Source: an uncultured Phycisphaerales bacterium (GTDB lineage Bacteria; Planctomycetota; Phycisphaerae; Phycisphaerales; UBA1924). From it: a stretch of 6,660 nt of DNA. The stretch is from positions 1-6,660 of the forward strand of contig CALFMQ010000008.1 in the NCBI GenBank assembly GCA_937879825.1, written 5' to 3'. Under the pieces are notes generated by a model. The model worked only from the letters and a program-made list of their open reading frames with translations, was not told where the DNA came from and ran no database searches. Below, piece after piece: positions 1 through 5,303 of this stretch (position 1 is its first letter; the number at the start of each line of letters is the position of its first letter). A program made the position numbers and the translations under genes.

Positions 1-31
1 CGCCGAGACCCGAAGTTTCGCGTCGCCAACC

Positions 32-49
32 TCCCTCCCGGATGAGGGA
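32..49 (+). promoter_or_regulatory. Leader hairpin just upstream of the first gene's SD
   Basis: TCCCTC (32-37) and GAGGGA (44-49) are perfect inverted repeats around a 6-nt loop. The hairpin ends 5 nt before the GGAG at 55-58 that serves the ATG at 69. The in-frame ATG at 42 falls in the loop and the arm, which argues against its use as the start. No U tract follows, so it is not an intrinsic terminator. It may be an mRNA leader structure or chance; the stem is short. Confidence 0.3.
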
Positions 50-68
50 ACGAAGGAGCATTGAGATC

Positions 69-500
69 ATGGCCAAGAGAGCACTCGCGTCGGTATCGGT
101 TACGGAACTGAAGGCGGAGATCAACCGCCGCAAGAAGCGCATCCACACGCTGGTGCGCAAGCGCAACCGGCTTGTGCAGCAACTCCAACAGATCGACACC
201 GAGATCGAAGCGGAGGGCGGCGCCGAGTTCGTCAGGATGTCGCCCGCGGGCGCGGGGCGCAAGCGCGGGCGTCCGGTCGGCTCGGGCGGCGGGAAGCGCC
301 CGCGCAACGACGCCAACCTCGCCGACTCGATGGCGTCCGTGCTCTCTGGCAAGACGATGGGTGTGACAGAGTTGTCCGAGGCCGTGCAGAAGGCGGGATA
401 TCGCACGACGTCGCCCAACTTCCGCACGATCGTGAATCAGACGCTCATCAAGGACAAGCGATTCAAGCGTGTCGAGCGCGGCCTGTACACGGTCAAGTAG
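69..500 (+). CDS. Small basic DNA-binding-like protein: coiled coil, AT-hook-like linker, HARE-HTH-like winged helix
   Basis: The product is 143 residues. The start at 69 is chosen because GGAG (55-58) lies 10 nt upstream; the earlier in-frame ATG at 42 has no SD and lies in a hairpin. Residues 10-48 form a highly charged, probably coiled-coil helix rich in Lys, Arg, Gln and Glu, suggesting self-association. Residues 63-80 are a Gly/Arg/Lys-rich linker with a GRKRGRPVG core like an AT-hook, which in known proteins binds the minor groove of AT-rich DNA. Residues 84-143 resemble a winged helix: a helix (LADSMASVL), a second helix (VTELSEAVQKAG), a third (FRTIVNQTLIKD), then the wing-like end RFKRVERGLYTVK. 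The F-x-R-V-x-R-G-x-Y ending recalls HARE-HTH domains (HB1/ASXL/restriction endonuclease HTH). No catalytic residues are seen, and the neighbour is convergent and unrelated. A nucleoid-associated or regulatory role is inferred. The domain call rests on pattern memory, not a profile search. Confidence 0.8.
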   Translation: MAKRALASVSVTELKAEINRRKKRIHTLVRKRNRLVQQLQQIDTEIEAEGGAEFVRMSPAGAGRKRGRPVGSGGGKRPRNDANLADSMASVLSGKTMGVTELSEAVQKAGYRTTSPNFRTIVNQTLIKDKRFKRVERGLYTVK

Positions 501-532
501 GCGGCACATCATCAGGCACGGAACACCAGCCG

Positions 533-1912
533 TCACCCGTCCGCGGGGGCGGCTGCTTTCGTATGGCGGGTCTCGAGGTACAGGCGCAGGAAGAGAATCG
601 CGCCCGCGGCACTCAGGCCGCTCAGCACAATGAATAACCACCCGCCCATCCCGCTCCACGCAACAGTCGTATCGAGCAGGGTGAATGTCGGGATGCCGGA
701 GTACAGCAGGGCGCCGGCGTACGGAGCGAGCATGCCACGGATCCCGGTGAGCGTCACATGGATCCCCATGTAGAGACTCGCCAGATGCTTGGGGGCGTAG
801 TCGTGATGACCCAGGTTCCATGCCAGGACGCCGCCGCCGAACGCCATCCCGAGGATCACGCGCGCCAGATACAGGACCCACACTGTCTGTGTGAGCACAC
901 CGACACCCATGAGCAGGTTTGCAACGACGAAGAACCATGAGTGGAACACCCGGAATCGCACGATGTGCGTGCGGTCGAGCACGATCGACCAGAACGGAAT
1001 CGCGAGCATCGTGACGAATACAGGGATCGTCTGCGCCAACGCGATCGACTGGCCGTACTCCAGGCCCATCGGGTCCTTGAGCGCCATGATGAAGGGCGCC
1101 GTCGCCGCCAGGTTGGGCACGCCGAGCACGAACTGCGCGAACATGAACTTCCGGTAGGCGTGGTCCTCGCGCAGGATGCTCCACATGGTGGGCGTGTTGG
1201 CGTCGCCGCGATCGGTCTGCGCACGATGCGCCCGCTCGATCTTCAGCGACGCCGCCCTGCCGCGCCACGGCACATGGGAGAACGACCACACGCCGAACAC
1301 GCCGAGCACGACCGCGAGCACGAACACGCCGCGGTACGCGTGCTTGGCGAGTTGATCGTTCGGCGCAAAGTCCGACGCCAGACCGACCGCGATGCTCGTG
1401 AGCGTCACAACGAGCGTTGAGACGATAGTGAACTTCCCCGTGAGGGAGGCGCGGTTGTGGCGCGGATAGTTGGACCGCCAGAGATCGGTGCGCGTGTTGG
1501 TGATGCCGGTGAGGAAGCACCTCGCCGCGAGCACCGTGGCCACGAGAAGCGCCAGGCCCATGTTGTTGAATGGGAGCAGCGCCATGGCGAGCACACTCGC
1601 GATCACCGCGAGCTGCATCGCGTTGATGACGCGCACACGATCGCGCGTCTGGGCGAAGCGCGTCCAGAGGGGCGTCGTCAGCATCGCGAGCGTCGTGGAG
1701 GCCGTGATTGTGGCGATGGCAAAGTTGCCCGCTCCGAAGCTCTTCTGCGCGATCACGCCGATGAAAGCGCCCTCGACGCATGCGACCGATGCCGGCATGA
1801 AGCACGCGCTCGTGAGCTCCCACCGGTAGGCGCGCCGCGACATCGCCGGGACGCGGACGGGATGGAACGAACCGAAGTATCGCGCGAGGTGGCGCACGGG
1901 GGCCAGCATCAT
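533..1912 (-). CDS. MFS-type multidrug/solute transporter-like membrane protein, 12 TM
   Basis: The product is about 459 residues from the chosen start. Hydrophobic segments fall at roughly 33-54, 62-84, 96-113, 117-138, 160-182, 194-213, 253-278, 287-310, 318-341, 343-364, 376-404 and 420-445. This gives the 6+6 topology of the major facilitator superfamily, with a charged cytoplasmic loop at about 214-252 between the halves. After TM4 the segment TDLWRSNYPRHNRASLTGK (142-160) is charged and looks conserved; it occupies the region of the usual MFS cytoplasmic signature. Family membership implies inner-membrane transport driven by an ion gradient, but the substrate cannot be read from the sequence. 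The start is uncertain. The GTG at 1978 lies inside a terminator hairpin and the ATG at 1963 directly follows its T tract, so the MM pair at 1912/1909 is preferred; the ATG at 1843 is also possible. None has a good SD. The gene converges on the first gene with 32 bp between stops and no visible terminator. Confidence 0.85.
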   Translation of the reverse strand: MMLAPVRHLARYFGSFHPVRVPAMSRRAYRWELTSACFMPASVACVEGAFIGVIAQKSFGAGNFAIATITASTTLAMLTTPLWTRFAQTRDRVRVINAMQLAVIASVLAMALLPFNNMGLALLVATVLAARCFLTGITNTRTDLWRSNYPRHNRASLTGKFTIVSTLVVTLTSIAVGLASDFAPNDQLAKHAYRGVFVLAVVLGVFGVWSFSHVPWRGRAASLKIERAHRAQTDRGDANTPTMWSILREDHAYRKFMFAQFVLGVPNLAATAPFIMALKDPMGLEYGQSIALAQTIPVFVTMLAIPFWSIVLDRTHIVRFRVFHSWFFVVANLLMGVGVLTQTVWVLYLARVILGMAFGGGVLAWNLGHHDYAPKHLASLYMGIHVTLTGIRGMLAPYAGALLYSGIPTFTLLDTTVAWSGMGGWLFIVLSGLSAAGAILFLRLYLETRHTKAAAPADG

Positions 1913-1964
1913 GGAGCGGGGACGGTACGCGCGCTCATCGCCATCCGCAACGCCCCGGCGCATG

Positions 1965-1991
1965 AAAAACCCGGGCACTCGGGCGCCCGGG
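1965..1991 (-). terminator. Rho-independent terminator of the small lipoprotein gene
   Basis: Read on the minus strand, CCCGGGC (1991-1985) and GCCCGGG (1976-1970) form a 7-bp all-GC stem with an 8-nt loop, followed at once by TTTTT (1969-1965). It begins 31 nt after the stop of the minus-strand lipoprotein gene at 2023, the expected place for its terminator. It also separates that gene from the downstream MFS gene. Confidence 0.75.
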
Positions 1992-2022
1992 CGGTCATTC
2001 GATCAGCGAAAATCACACTCGA

Positions 2023-2310
2023 TCAATACGCGACGGGCTCGGGCGTCAGGCGGCTCGGGCGATCGGTCAGGAGAAAGCGTCCCATATCGCTGTTGAGCGC
2101 ACGACCATTGTGGTCATGGGTCAGCGCGAAGCGATTCGAGGACTCCACCCCGGTCTTGCCGAGCGTGTGCAAGAGCGGCGTCGGGTTGGAGCGGAAACGC
2201 GAAACATGCGGATCGCCGCCGGTCGAGGCGCACCCGATCGCGGAAACGAACGCGGCGCCGCCCAGAACGAGCAGAGCGGAACGGGTCAGAGACTTGCAGC
2301 GATTGGTCAT
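2023..2310 (-). CDS. Small predicted lipoprotein (95 aa), function unknown
   Basis: I do not recognise this 95-residue protein by name. It starts with a lipoprotein-type signal: a basic N-terminus (MTNRCKSLTR), a hydrophobic core (SALLVLGGAAFVSA) and a lipobox-like AIGC with the lipid-accepting Cys at residue 27. The mature part is about 69 residues, polar, with no other Cys; its C-terminal end DMGRFLLTDRPSRLTPEPV looks like a conserved block. Lipid anchoring on the outside of a membrane is inferred. The start is well supported: AAGAAGGAG lies upstream with a 6-nt spacer (GGAG at 2320-2317). A TTGACC-17-TACAAA promoter sits before it and an intrinsic terminator follows, so it is probably a monocistronic unit. 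It is the C-terminal part of a much longer open frame running antisense through cysE, which is why a longest-ORF caller would misplace its start. Confidence 0.8.
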   Translation of the reverse strand: MTNRCKSLTRSALLVLGGAAFVSAIGCASTGGDPHVSRFRSNPTPLLHTLGKTGVESSNRFALTHDHNGRALNSDMGRFLLTDRPSRLTPEPVAY

Positions 2311-2334
2311 CTGGAACTCCTTCTTGGGGCGATG

Positions 2335-2363
2335 TTTGTACCGGTCTGCCCGCGGGGGGTCAA
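2335..2363 (-). promoter_or_regulatory. Sigma70-like promoter for the small lipoprotein gene
   Basis: On the minus strand, TTGACC (2363-2358) matches the -35 consensus TTGACA at 5 of 6 positions. It is separated by exactly 17 nt from TACAAA (2340-2335), which matches TATAAT at 4 of 6. A start site near 2328 would give a leader of about 18 nt that already contains the SD. The -10 box lacks the final T, so this is likely but not proven. Confidence 0.5.
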
Positions 2364-2492
2364 ACAGCGTCCGCCCGGTTGCCGACCCATCACCCGGCAC
2401 CCTCACTCTGACGCCGGGGCGGCCGCCGGGTTCCATCAGCACCCCGTGTTTGTATTTAGTTCGGCAGCGATGCGGCCGATGCTCCACAATGA

Positions 2493-2512
2493 GGCAGCCC
2501 TCAGGGGCTACC
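2493..2512 (-). repeat. Short inverted repeat upstream of cysE
   Basis: GGCAGCCC (2493-2500) and GGGCTACC (2505-2512) flank TCAG. In minus-strand RNA this is an 8-bp stem with one G-U wobble and a CUGA loop; in plus-strand RNA the same position is an A-C mismatch. No U tract follows on either strand. It could be an operator-like repeat, a structured RNA element, or chance in GC-rich DNA. Confidence 0.25.
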
Positions 2513-2544
2513 ATCGCAATCCTCCCCGACCGGACCGACATCGA

Positions 2545-3528
2545 ATGAGCCCCACCGACCCAGCCACAACTCCGAGTTCGATCGACCCGGCGCTCGTCGA
2601 GCGTCTGGCCCGGTCCATCCTCGATGACCCCCGGATCTCGCATGTCGGGTCCACACACCTGCCGGATCGGGGAGCGGTGGGGGAGCTGGTGGAGGTGATC
2701 CGCGAGCTGGTGTTCCCCGGCTTCTTCGGCCGGCGCGATCTCACCCGCGAGTCGCTCGATGCGCACATCCGAGACCTCCTGATCAGGGCGGTCCGCCATC
2801 TTGAGAATCAGGTCCGGGCGGTGCTGCGCTACGAGCGTGAGTTGTCGCCGCGCGGGCACGACCCTTCTATTGATGATCCCGAGTGCGCCAAGCGGGCATC
2901 CGATGTGGCGCGGGAACTGGTCAACAAGATCCCCGACCTCCGCGCGATGCTCTCGCTCGATGTGCAGGCCGCCTACGACGGCGACCCCGCGGCCCGCCAC
3001 GTCGATGAGGCGATCTTCTGCTATCCGGGCGTCGATGCGATCTTCACACACCGCGTGGCGCACGCGCTGCACCGGATGAGTGTTCCGCTGCTCCCGCGGA
3101 TCATCCAGGAGATGGCCCATTCGCGCACGGGCATCGATATCCATCCGGGCGCACAAATCGGGAAGTCGTTCTTCATTGACCACGGCGGCGGCGTGGTGAT
3201 CGGCGAAACGACTCGCATCGGCGATCAGGTCCGAATCTATCAGGGGGTCACGCTCGGAGCGAAGTCCTTCACTCGCGACGATACGGGCCGCCTCCAGCGA
3301 ACCGCGACACAACGCCATCCGACGATCGGCAACCGCGTCACCATTTATGCCGGCGCGGTCATCCTTGGCGGCGACACCGTCATCGGCGATGATTGTGTGA
3401 TCTCGGGCTCTGTGTTCGTCACCGACTCGGTCCCTCCGGGGCATATCGTCCGCCAGAAGACGCCCGAACTCGTCCTTCGCTCCAACCGCGACGCGCTGGG
3501 AGGCCCCGGCAACAAGGGCGGCGGGTGA
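2545..3528 (+). CDS. cysE: Serine O-acetyltransferase
   Basis: The product is 327 residues. Serine acetyltransferase transfers acetyl from acetyl-CoA to L-serine, giving O-acetylserine, the first step of cysteine synthesis in the cytosol. The N-terminal half (about 15-180) is helical and ends in the family segment CYPGVDAIFTHRVAHALH (159-176). From about 197 comes a left-handed beta-helix of hexapeptide repeats (IDIHPGAQIG, VVIGETTRIG, HPTIGNRVTIYAGAVILGG, TVIGDDCVISG). Asp212-His213 in FFIDHGGGVVIGE match the catalytic Asp-His of E. coli CysE, and Arg257-His258 in QRHPTIG match its RHP active-site pair. The loop between TLGA and RHP (240-256) is longer than in E. coli, as in a non-enteric subgroup. 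The C-terminus ends in Gly-rich GNKGGG without the terminal Ile that E. coli CysE inserts into CysK. The ATG at 2545 is chosen because family similarity begins soon after; it has no clear SD, and in-frame ATGs at 2479 and 2470 are less likely. The next gene follows after 9 bp. Confidence 0.93.
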   Translation: MSPTDPATTPSSIDPALVERLARSILDDPRISHVGSTHLPDRGAVGELVEVIRELVFPGFFGRRDLTRESLDAHIRDLLIRAVRHLENQVRAVLRYERELSPRGHDPSIDDPECAKRASDVARELVNKIPDLRAMLSLDVQAAYDGDPAARHVDEAIFCYPGVDAIFTHRVAHALHRMSVPLLPRIIQEMAHSRTGIDIHPGAQIGKSFFIDHGGGVVIGETTRIGDQVRIYQGVTLGAKSFTRDDTGRLQRTATQRHPTIGNRVTIYAGAVILGGDTVIGDDCVISGSVFVTDSVPPGHIVRQKTPELVLRSNRDALGGPGNKGGG

Positions 3529-3537
3529 ACAGGATCG

Positions 3538-3984
3538 ATGCCAAACGCCGATAGTGGGGGAGTCATGGGTGAGCACCTGCGATCGAGTCCGATCTTCCGC
3601 CGCGCCAGGGTCGCGTGGTTCCTCTCCGCGTGCGCACTGCTCTCGCTCGGCGGCTGCTCGAAGAAGCCCGAGCAAATCACCGTGATGCAGGTGAAGCGCG
3701 ATTACGCGCAGAAGCTCGTCAATGGCATGGAGTTCGGTGCGTCCGGCAGGATCAAGGCGGCCTCGTTCGACGAGCGCACTTTCATCCTGCAGACGGTGAC
3801 CATCGACTCCGACGAGCAGGTGATGACGGCAAAGTCCGCCGAGATGATCGTCGACCCCGCGACCGACACGCTCCGCCTCCGGCTTCACGATGTCGCCGGC
3901 GCGAGCACCGAGGGCGAAGGCATCGCGGAGTTGAAGGAAATGACGACGAGCGCGATCAAGCTGGGATTCGACGCGATCCCATAA
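3538..3984 (+). CDS. Predicted lipoprotein downstream of cysE, function unknown
   Basis: The product is up to 148 residues. It has a lipoprotein signal: Arg-rich FRRAR (20-24), a hydrophobic stretch VAWFLSACALLSL and lipobox LGGC with Cys40. The mature part of about 109 residues begins with a short polar linker. A region of alternating hydrophobic residues follows (about 66-130; ILQTVTIDSDEQVMTAKSAEMIVDPATDTLRLRLHDV) and suggests beta strands. The phrase A-x-x-A-x-x-I-x-D-P-A-x-x-T-L-x-L-x-L-x-D-V loosely recalls the jellyroll repeats of LptC/LptF-type LPS transport proteins; this is a weak resemblance only. The gene lies 9 bp after cysE and is probably co-transcribed. The ATG at 3538 has a close AGGA (3531-3534). 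An ATG at 3565, right after GGGGGAG, would give a more typical 30-residue signal; both starts are plausible. Confidence 0.75.
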   Translation: MPNADSGGVMGEHLRSSPIFRRARVAWFLSACALLSLGGCSKKPEQITVMQVKRDYAQKLVNGMEFGASGRIKAASFDERTFILQTVTIDSDEQVMTAKSAEMIVDPATDTLRLRLHDVAGASTEGEGIAELKEMTTSAIKLGFDAIP

Positions 3985-3990
3985 CGATTC

Positions 3991-4029
3991 AAAAGAACAC
4001 CGACCCGCCGAAACACTCAGCGGGCCGGT
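3991..4029 (-). terminator. Intrinsic terminator between convergent genes, mainly minus-strand
   Basis: ACCGACCCGC (3999-4008) and GCGGGCCGGT (4020-4029) form a stem. In minus-strand RNA it is 10 bp with one G-U wobble and an 11-nt loop, followed by GTTCTTTT (3998-3991). In plus-strand RNA the same position is an A-C mismatch and no T run follows. It therefore best serves the minus-strand gene whose stop is at 4080, about 50 nt upstream, although it may also slow transcription coming from the cysE operon. Confidence 0.65.
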
Positions 4030-4079
4030 ATGCCAATGGGGAGACTTGAAGCATTGGCTGCAAATATTGTGTCACGCGC

Positions 4080-5117
4080 TCACGGCGTGGGGACATCCAC
4101 CTCGTCCATATCGGGCGCGGGTTTGTCGGCGCTCTCCTGCTCCTCGAGATACCGGCGGAAGCGCTCCAGCGCCCGCTCGCGCCGCTCGGGCGGCAACTGC
4201 TCGATGCGCTTGAGAATCTCCTCGGGGGAAACCTGCCCCATGCGGTCACGCATGCGCCGCTCCCCGGGCGCGCCCTGTGGCGCCGCGCCGGGCTCGACGC
4301 CCTCGCGCCCGTCCCGGCGTGCCTCGCGCTCGGCGCGGATTTCTTCCATCTTGCGGTCGATCTCGGCGCGAACGAACTCCTGCTGCGGCTCGGTGAGCAC
4401 CTCCCACGCACGGACGCGGAGCGCCTCGATCTCCTGCGGCGGTTCGAACTCCATCATCCGCTGCGCCATCTCGCGACGCATCGCCTCGCGATCGGCCATG
4501 TCCTCCGGCGCGAGTTGATCCGGCGCCCCGCCTCCGGCGCGGCGGCGCTGCTGAGGTGTTCCTTCCGGCGCCATCTCATCGCCCTGCGCGCCGGGGCCTC
4601 CAGGCCCCCGGCGGTTCGGGCGGGCACGATCACGCGCCGGCGGCGCACCATCGTTGCCTTCGGCGGCATCCGGACGCGGCGCACGGTTGCGCGCGCCGCG
4701 CTCCGGTTGCTCGCCGTCTCCCCGCGCTGCACCCCCCCGCCCGCGCTCACGAGCAAGCGCGCGCGTCGCCTCACGAAGTTCTTCACCGATCGCCTTGATC
4801 TGCTCGTCCTGCTCGGCGGTCAGGCGCAGCCCCTCGGGCGCCTCATCCGTGGCAAGCATGTGGATCGCCCCGATGAACACGCGCATCGGCACACGGGCGG
4901 CCCGCATGCGCTTGTCGTCCATCTCGCCGAAGTTGGCCGAGTGCCCCGGCACATCACGGTCGTCCACCCGGGGGCCGCGCAGCGGAGCGTCGGCGGGAGG
5001 AGCGCCGGGGGGGGCGCTGGGTGGGGCGCTGGGTGGGGCGGCGATCGCGAGCCCGGCAGCGAGGATCACGCTGAGGGCGGAAAGGTGGGTCAGGGATCGT
5101 TGGGTACGCTTGGTCAT
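4080..5117 (-). CDS. Exported Arg/Pro/Gly-rich protein with LTxxQ-like helical segments
   Basis: The product is 345 residues. The start is firm: GGGAG (5130-5126) with an 8-nt spacer. A Sec signal peptide (1-26; basic MTKRTQR, core LSALSVILAAGLAIA) probably ends near AIA-A, so the protein is exported. Next come four APPx tetrapeptide repeats (27-42), then a helix-prone region (65-126) with LRLTAEQDEQIKAI (97-110). A disordered segment (127-200) is very rich in Arg, Gly, Pro and Ala. Two more helical parts follow: 208-270, with EVLTEPQQEFVRAEIDRKM, and 297-328, with LPPERRERALERFRRYLEEQ. The L-T-x-x-Q motifs recall the CpxP/Spy periplasmic chaperones and LTXXQ proteins common in planctomycetes; a stress or chaperone role is only inferred. 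No enzyme motif or cysteine is visible. Low-complexity composition creates long false open frames on the opposite strand, but the signal peptide, SD and terminator support this frame. Confidence 0.82.
   Translation of the reverse strand: MTKRTQRSLTHLSALSVILAAGLAIAAPPSAPPSAPPGAPPADAPLRGPRVDDRDVPGHSANFGEMDDKRMRAARVPMRVFIGAIHMLATDEAPEGLRLTAEQDEQIKAIGEELREATRALARERGRGGAARGDGEQPERGARNRAPRPDAAEGNDGAPPARDRARPNRRGPGGPGAQGDEMAPEGTPQQRRRAGGGAPDQLAPEDMADREAMRREMAQRMMEFEPPQEIEALRVRAWEVLTEPQQEFVRAEIDRKMEEIRAEREARRDGREGVEPGAAPQGAPGERRMRDRMGQVSPEEILKRIEQLPPERRERALERFRRYLEEQESADKPAPDMDEVDVPTP
4992..5039 (-). repeat. 12-bp tandem repeat coding for APPS/APPG/APPA
   Basis: Four consecutive 12-bp units (5039-5028, 5027-5016, 5015-5004, 5003-4992 on the minus strand) encode APPS, APPS, APPG and APPA just after the signal peptide. 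On the plus strand the unit reads GGGGCGCTGGGT, with the first two copies near-identical. The third unit contains a run of eight G (5007-5014). Such short coding repeats can change copy number by slippage while keeping frame. Confidence 0.7.
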
Positions 5118-5125
5118 GGGTCTTT

Positions 5126-5156
5126 CTCCCGGTGAATGTGTCAGTCTTCCACCGGG
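5126..5156 (-). promoter_or_regulatory. Leader hairpin overlapping the SD of the exported-protein gene
   Basis: In minus-strand RNA, CCCGGTG (5156-5150) pairs with CACCGGG (5134-5128), a 7-bp stem with a 15-nt loop. The SD is GGGAG at 5130-5126, so its three G are inside the stem while AG and the start codon are free. This could limit ribosome access, but the effect is inferred from base pairing alone. Confidence 0.4.
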
Positions 5157-5303
5157 TCTAACGCCCGAATCCGGGCCTCATTGCAGGAACCTGTGGGCGG
5201 GCGGCCCCTGACTCCCCGCAAGAATCCGGGAATGTTGTGATTTTCTGCCTAGGATGCCCGTTTGAGCCGCCAATAACCCACCCCGCCCCGCAAGAGACCC
5301 GAC
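5131..5303. other. Divergent intergenic region upstream of mrp
   Basis: These bases carry the leader of the minus-strand exported-protein gene on the left and the mrp upstream region on the right. I see a small GCCCG/CGGGC inverted repeat (5163-5176) and a 9-bp direct repeat GAATCCGGG at 5167-5175 and 5222-5230. A short AT-richer patch lies at 5231-5255. No promoter with correct spacing could be assigned to either gene. Confidence 0.4.

Larger units (their letters stand above)
2311..2544. other. Divergent intergenic region between small lipoprotein gene and cysE
   Basis: These 234 bp hold the minus-strand SD and promoter of the lipoprotein gene at the left. They also hold a short AT-richer patch around 2446-2460 (TGTTTGTATTTAGTT on the plus strand), the likeliest place for promoter elements toward cysE. 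A hairpin-capable repeat lies at 2493-2512. I found no clear -35/-10 pair for cysE, no recognisable SAM or other riboswitch core, and no convincing small gene. Confidence 0.5.

Noticed and set aside
42..68. Earlier ATG start for the first gene at 42
   Set aside because: No SD, it lies in a hairpin loop and arm, and the ATG at 69 has GGAG with 10-nt spacing.
1457..2548. 363-codon plus-strand open frame
   Set aside because: It crosses the MFS gene, a terminator, the small lipoprotein gene and the intergenic region. The His/Arg-rich low-complexity translation is typical of a GC-rich shadow frame.
2311..3888. Very long minus-strand open frame (2023-3888) running antisense through cysE and part of the next gene
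   Set aside because: The plus strand carries clear catalytic motifs of serine acetyltransferase. The minus-strand frame has no domain, and only its last 95 codons (2023-2310) have a start, SD and signal peptide. High GC produces long antisense frames.
4515..5211. Plus-strand open frames of 185-206 codons opposite the exported-protein gene
   Set aside because: Arg/Ala/Ser-rich translations without domains. The minus strand has the signal peptide, SD and terminator.
5167..5230. Direct repeat GAATCCGGG (5167-5175, 5222-5230) as regulator binding sites
   Set aside because: Only 9 bp, two copies, 55 bp apart in GC-rich DNA; chance cannot be excluded and no regulator is suggested.
5235..5255. TTGTGA ... 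TAGGAT as a promoter for mrp
   Set aside because: The spacing between the boxes is only 9 nt, far from 17.
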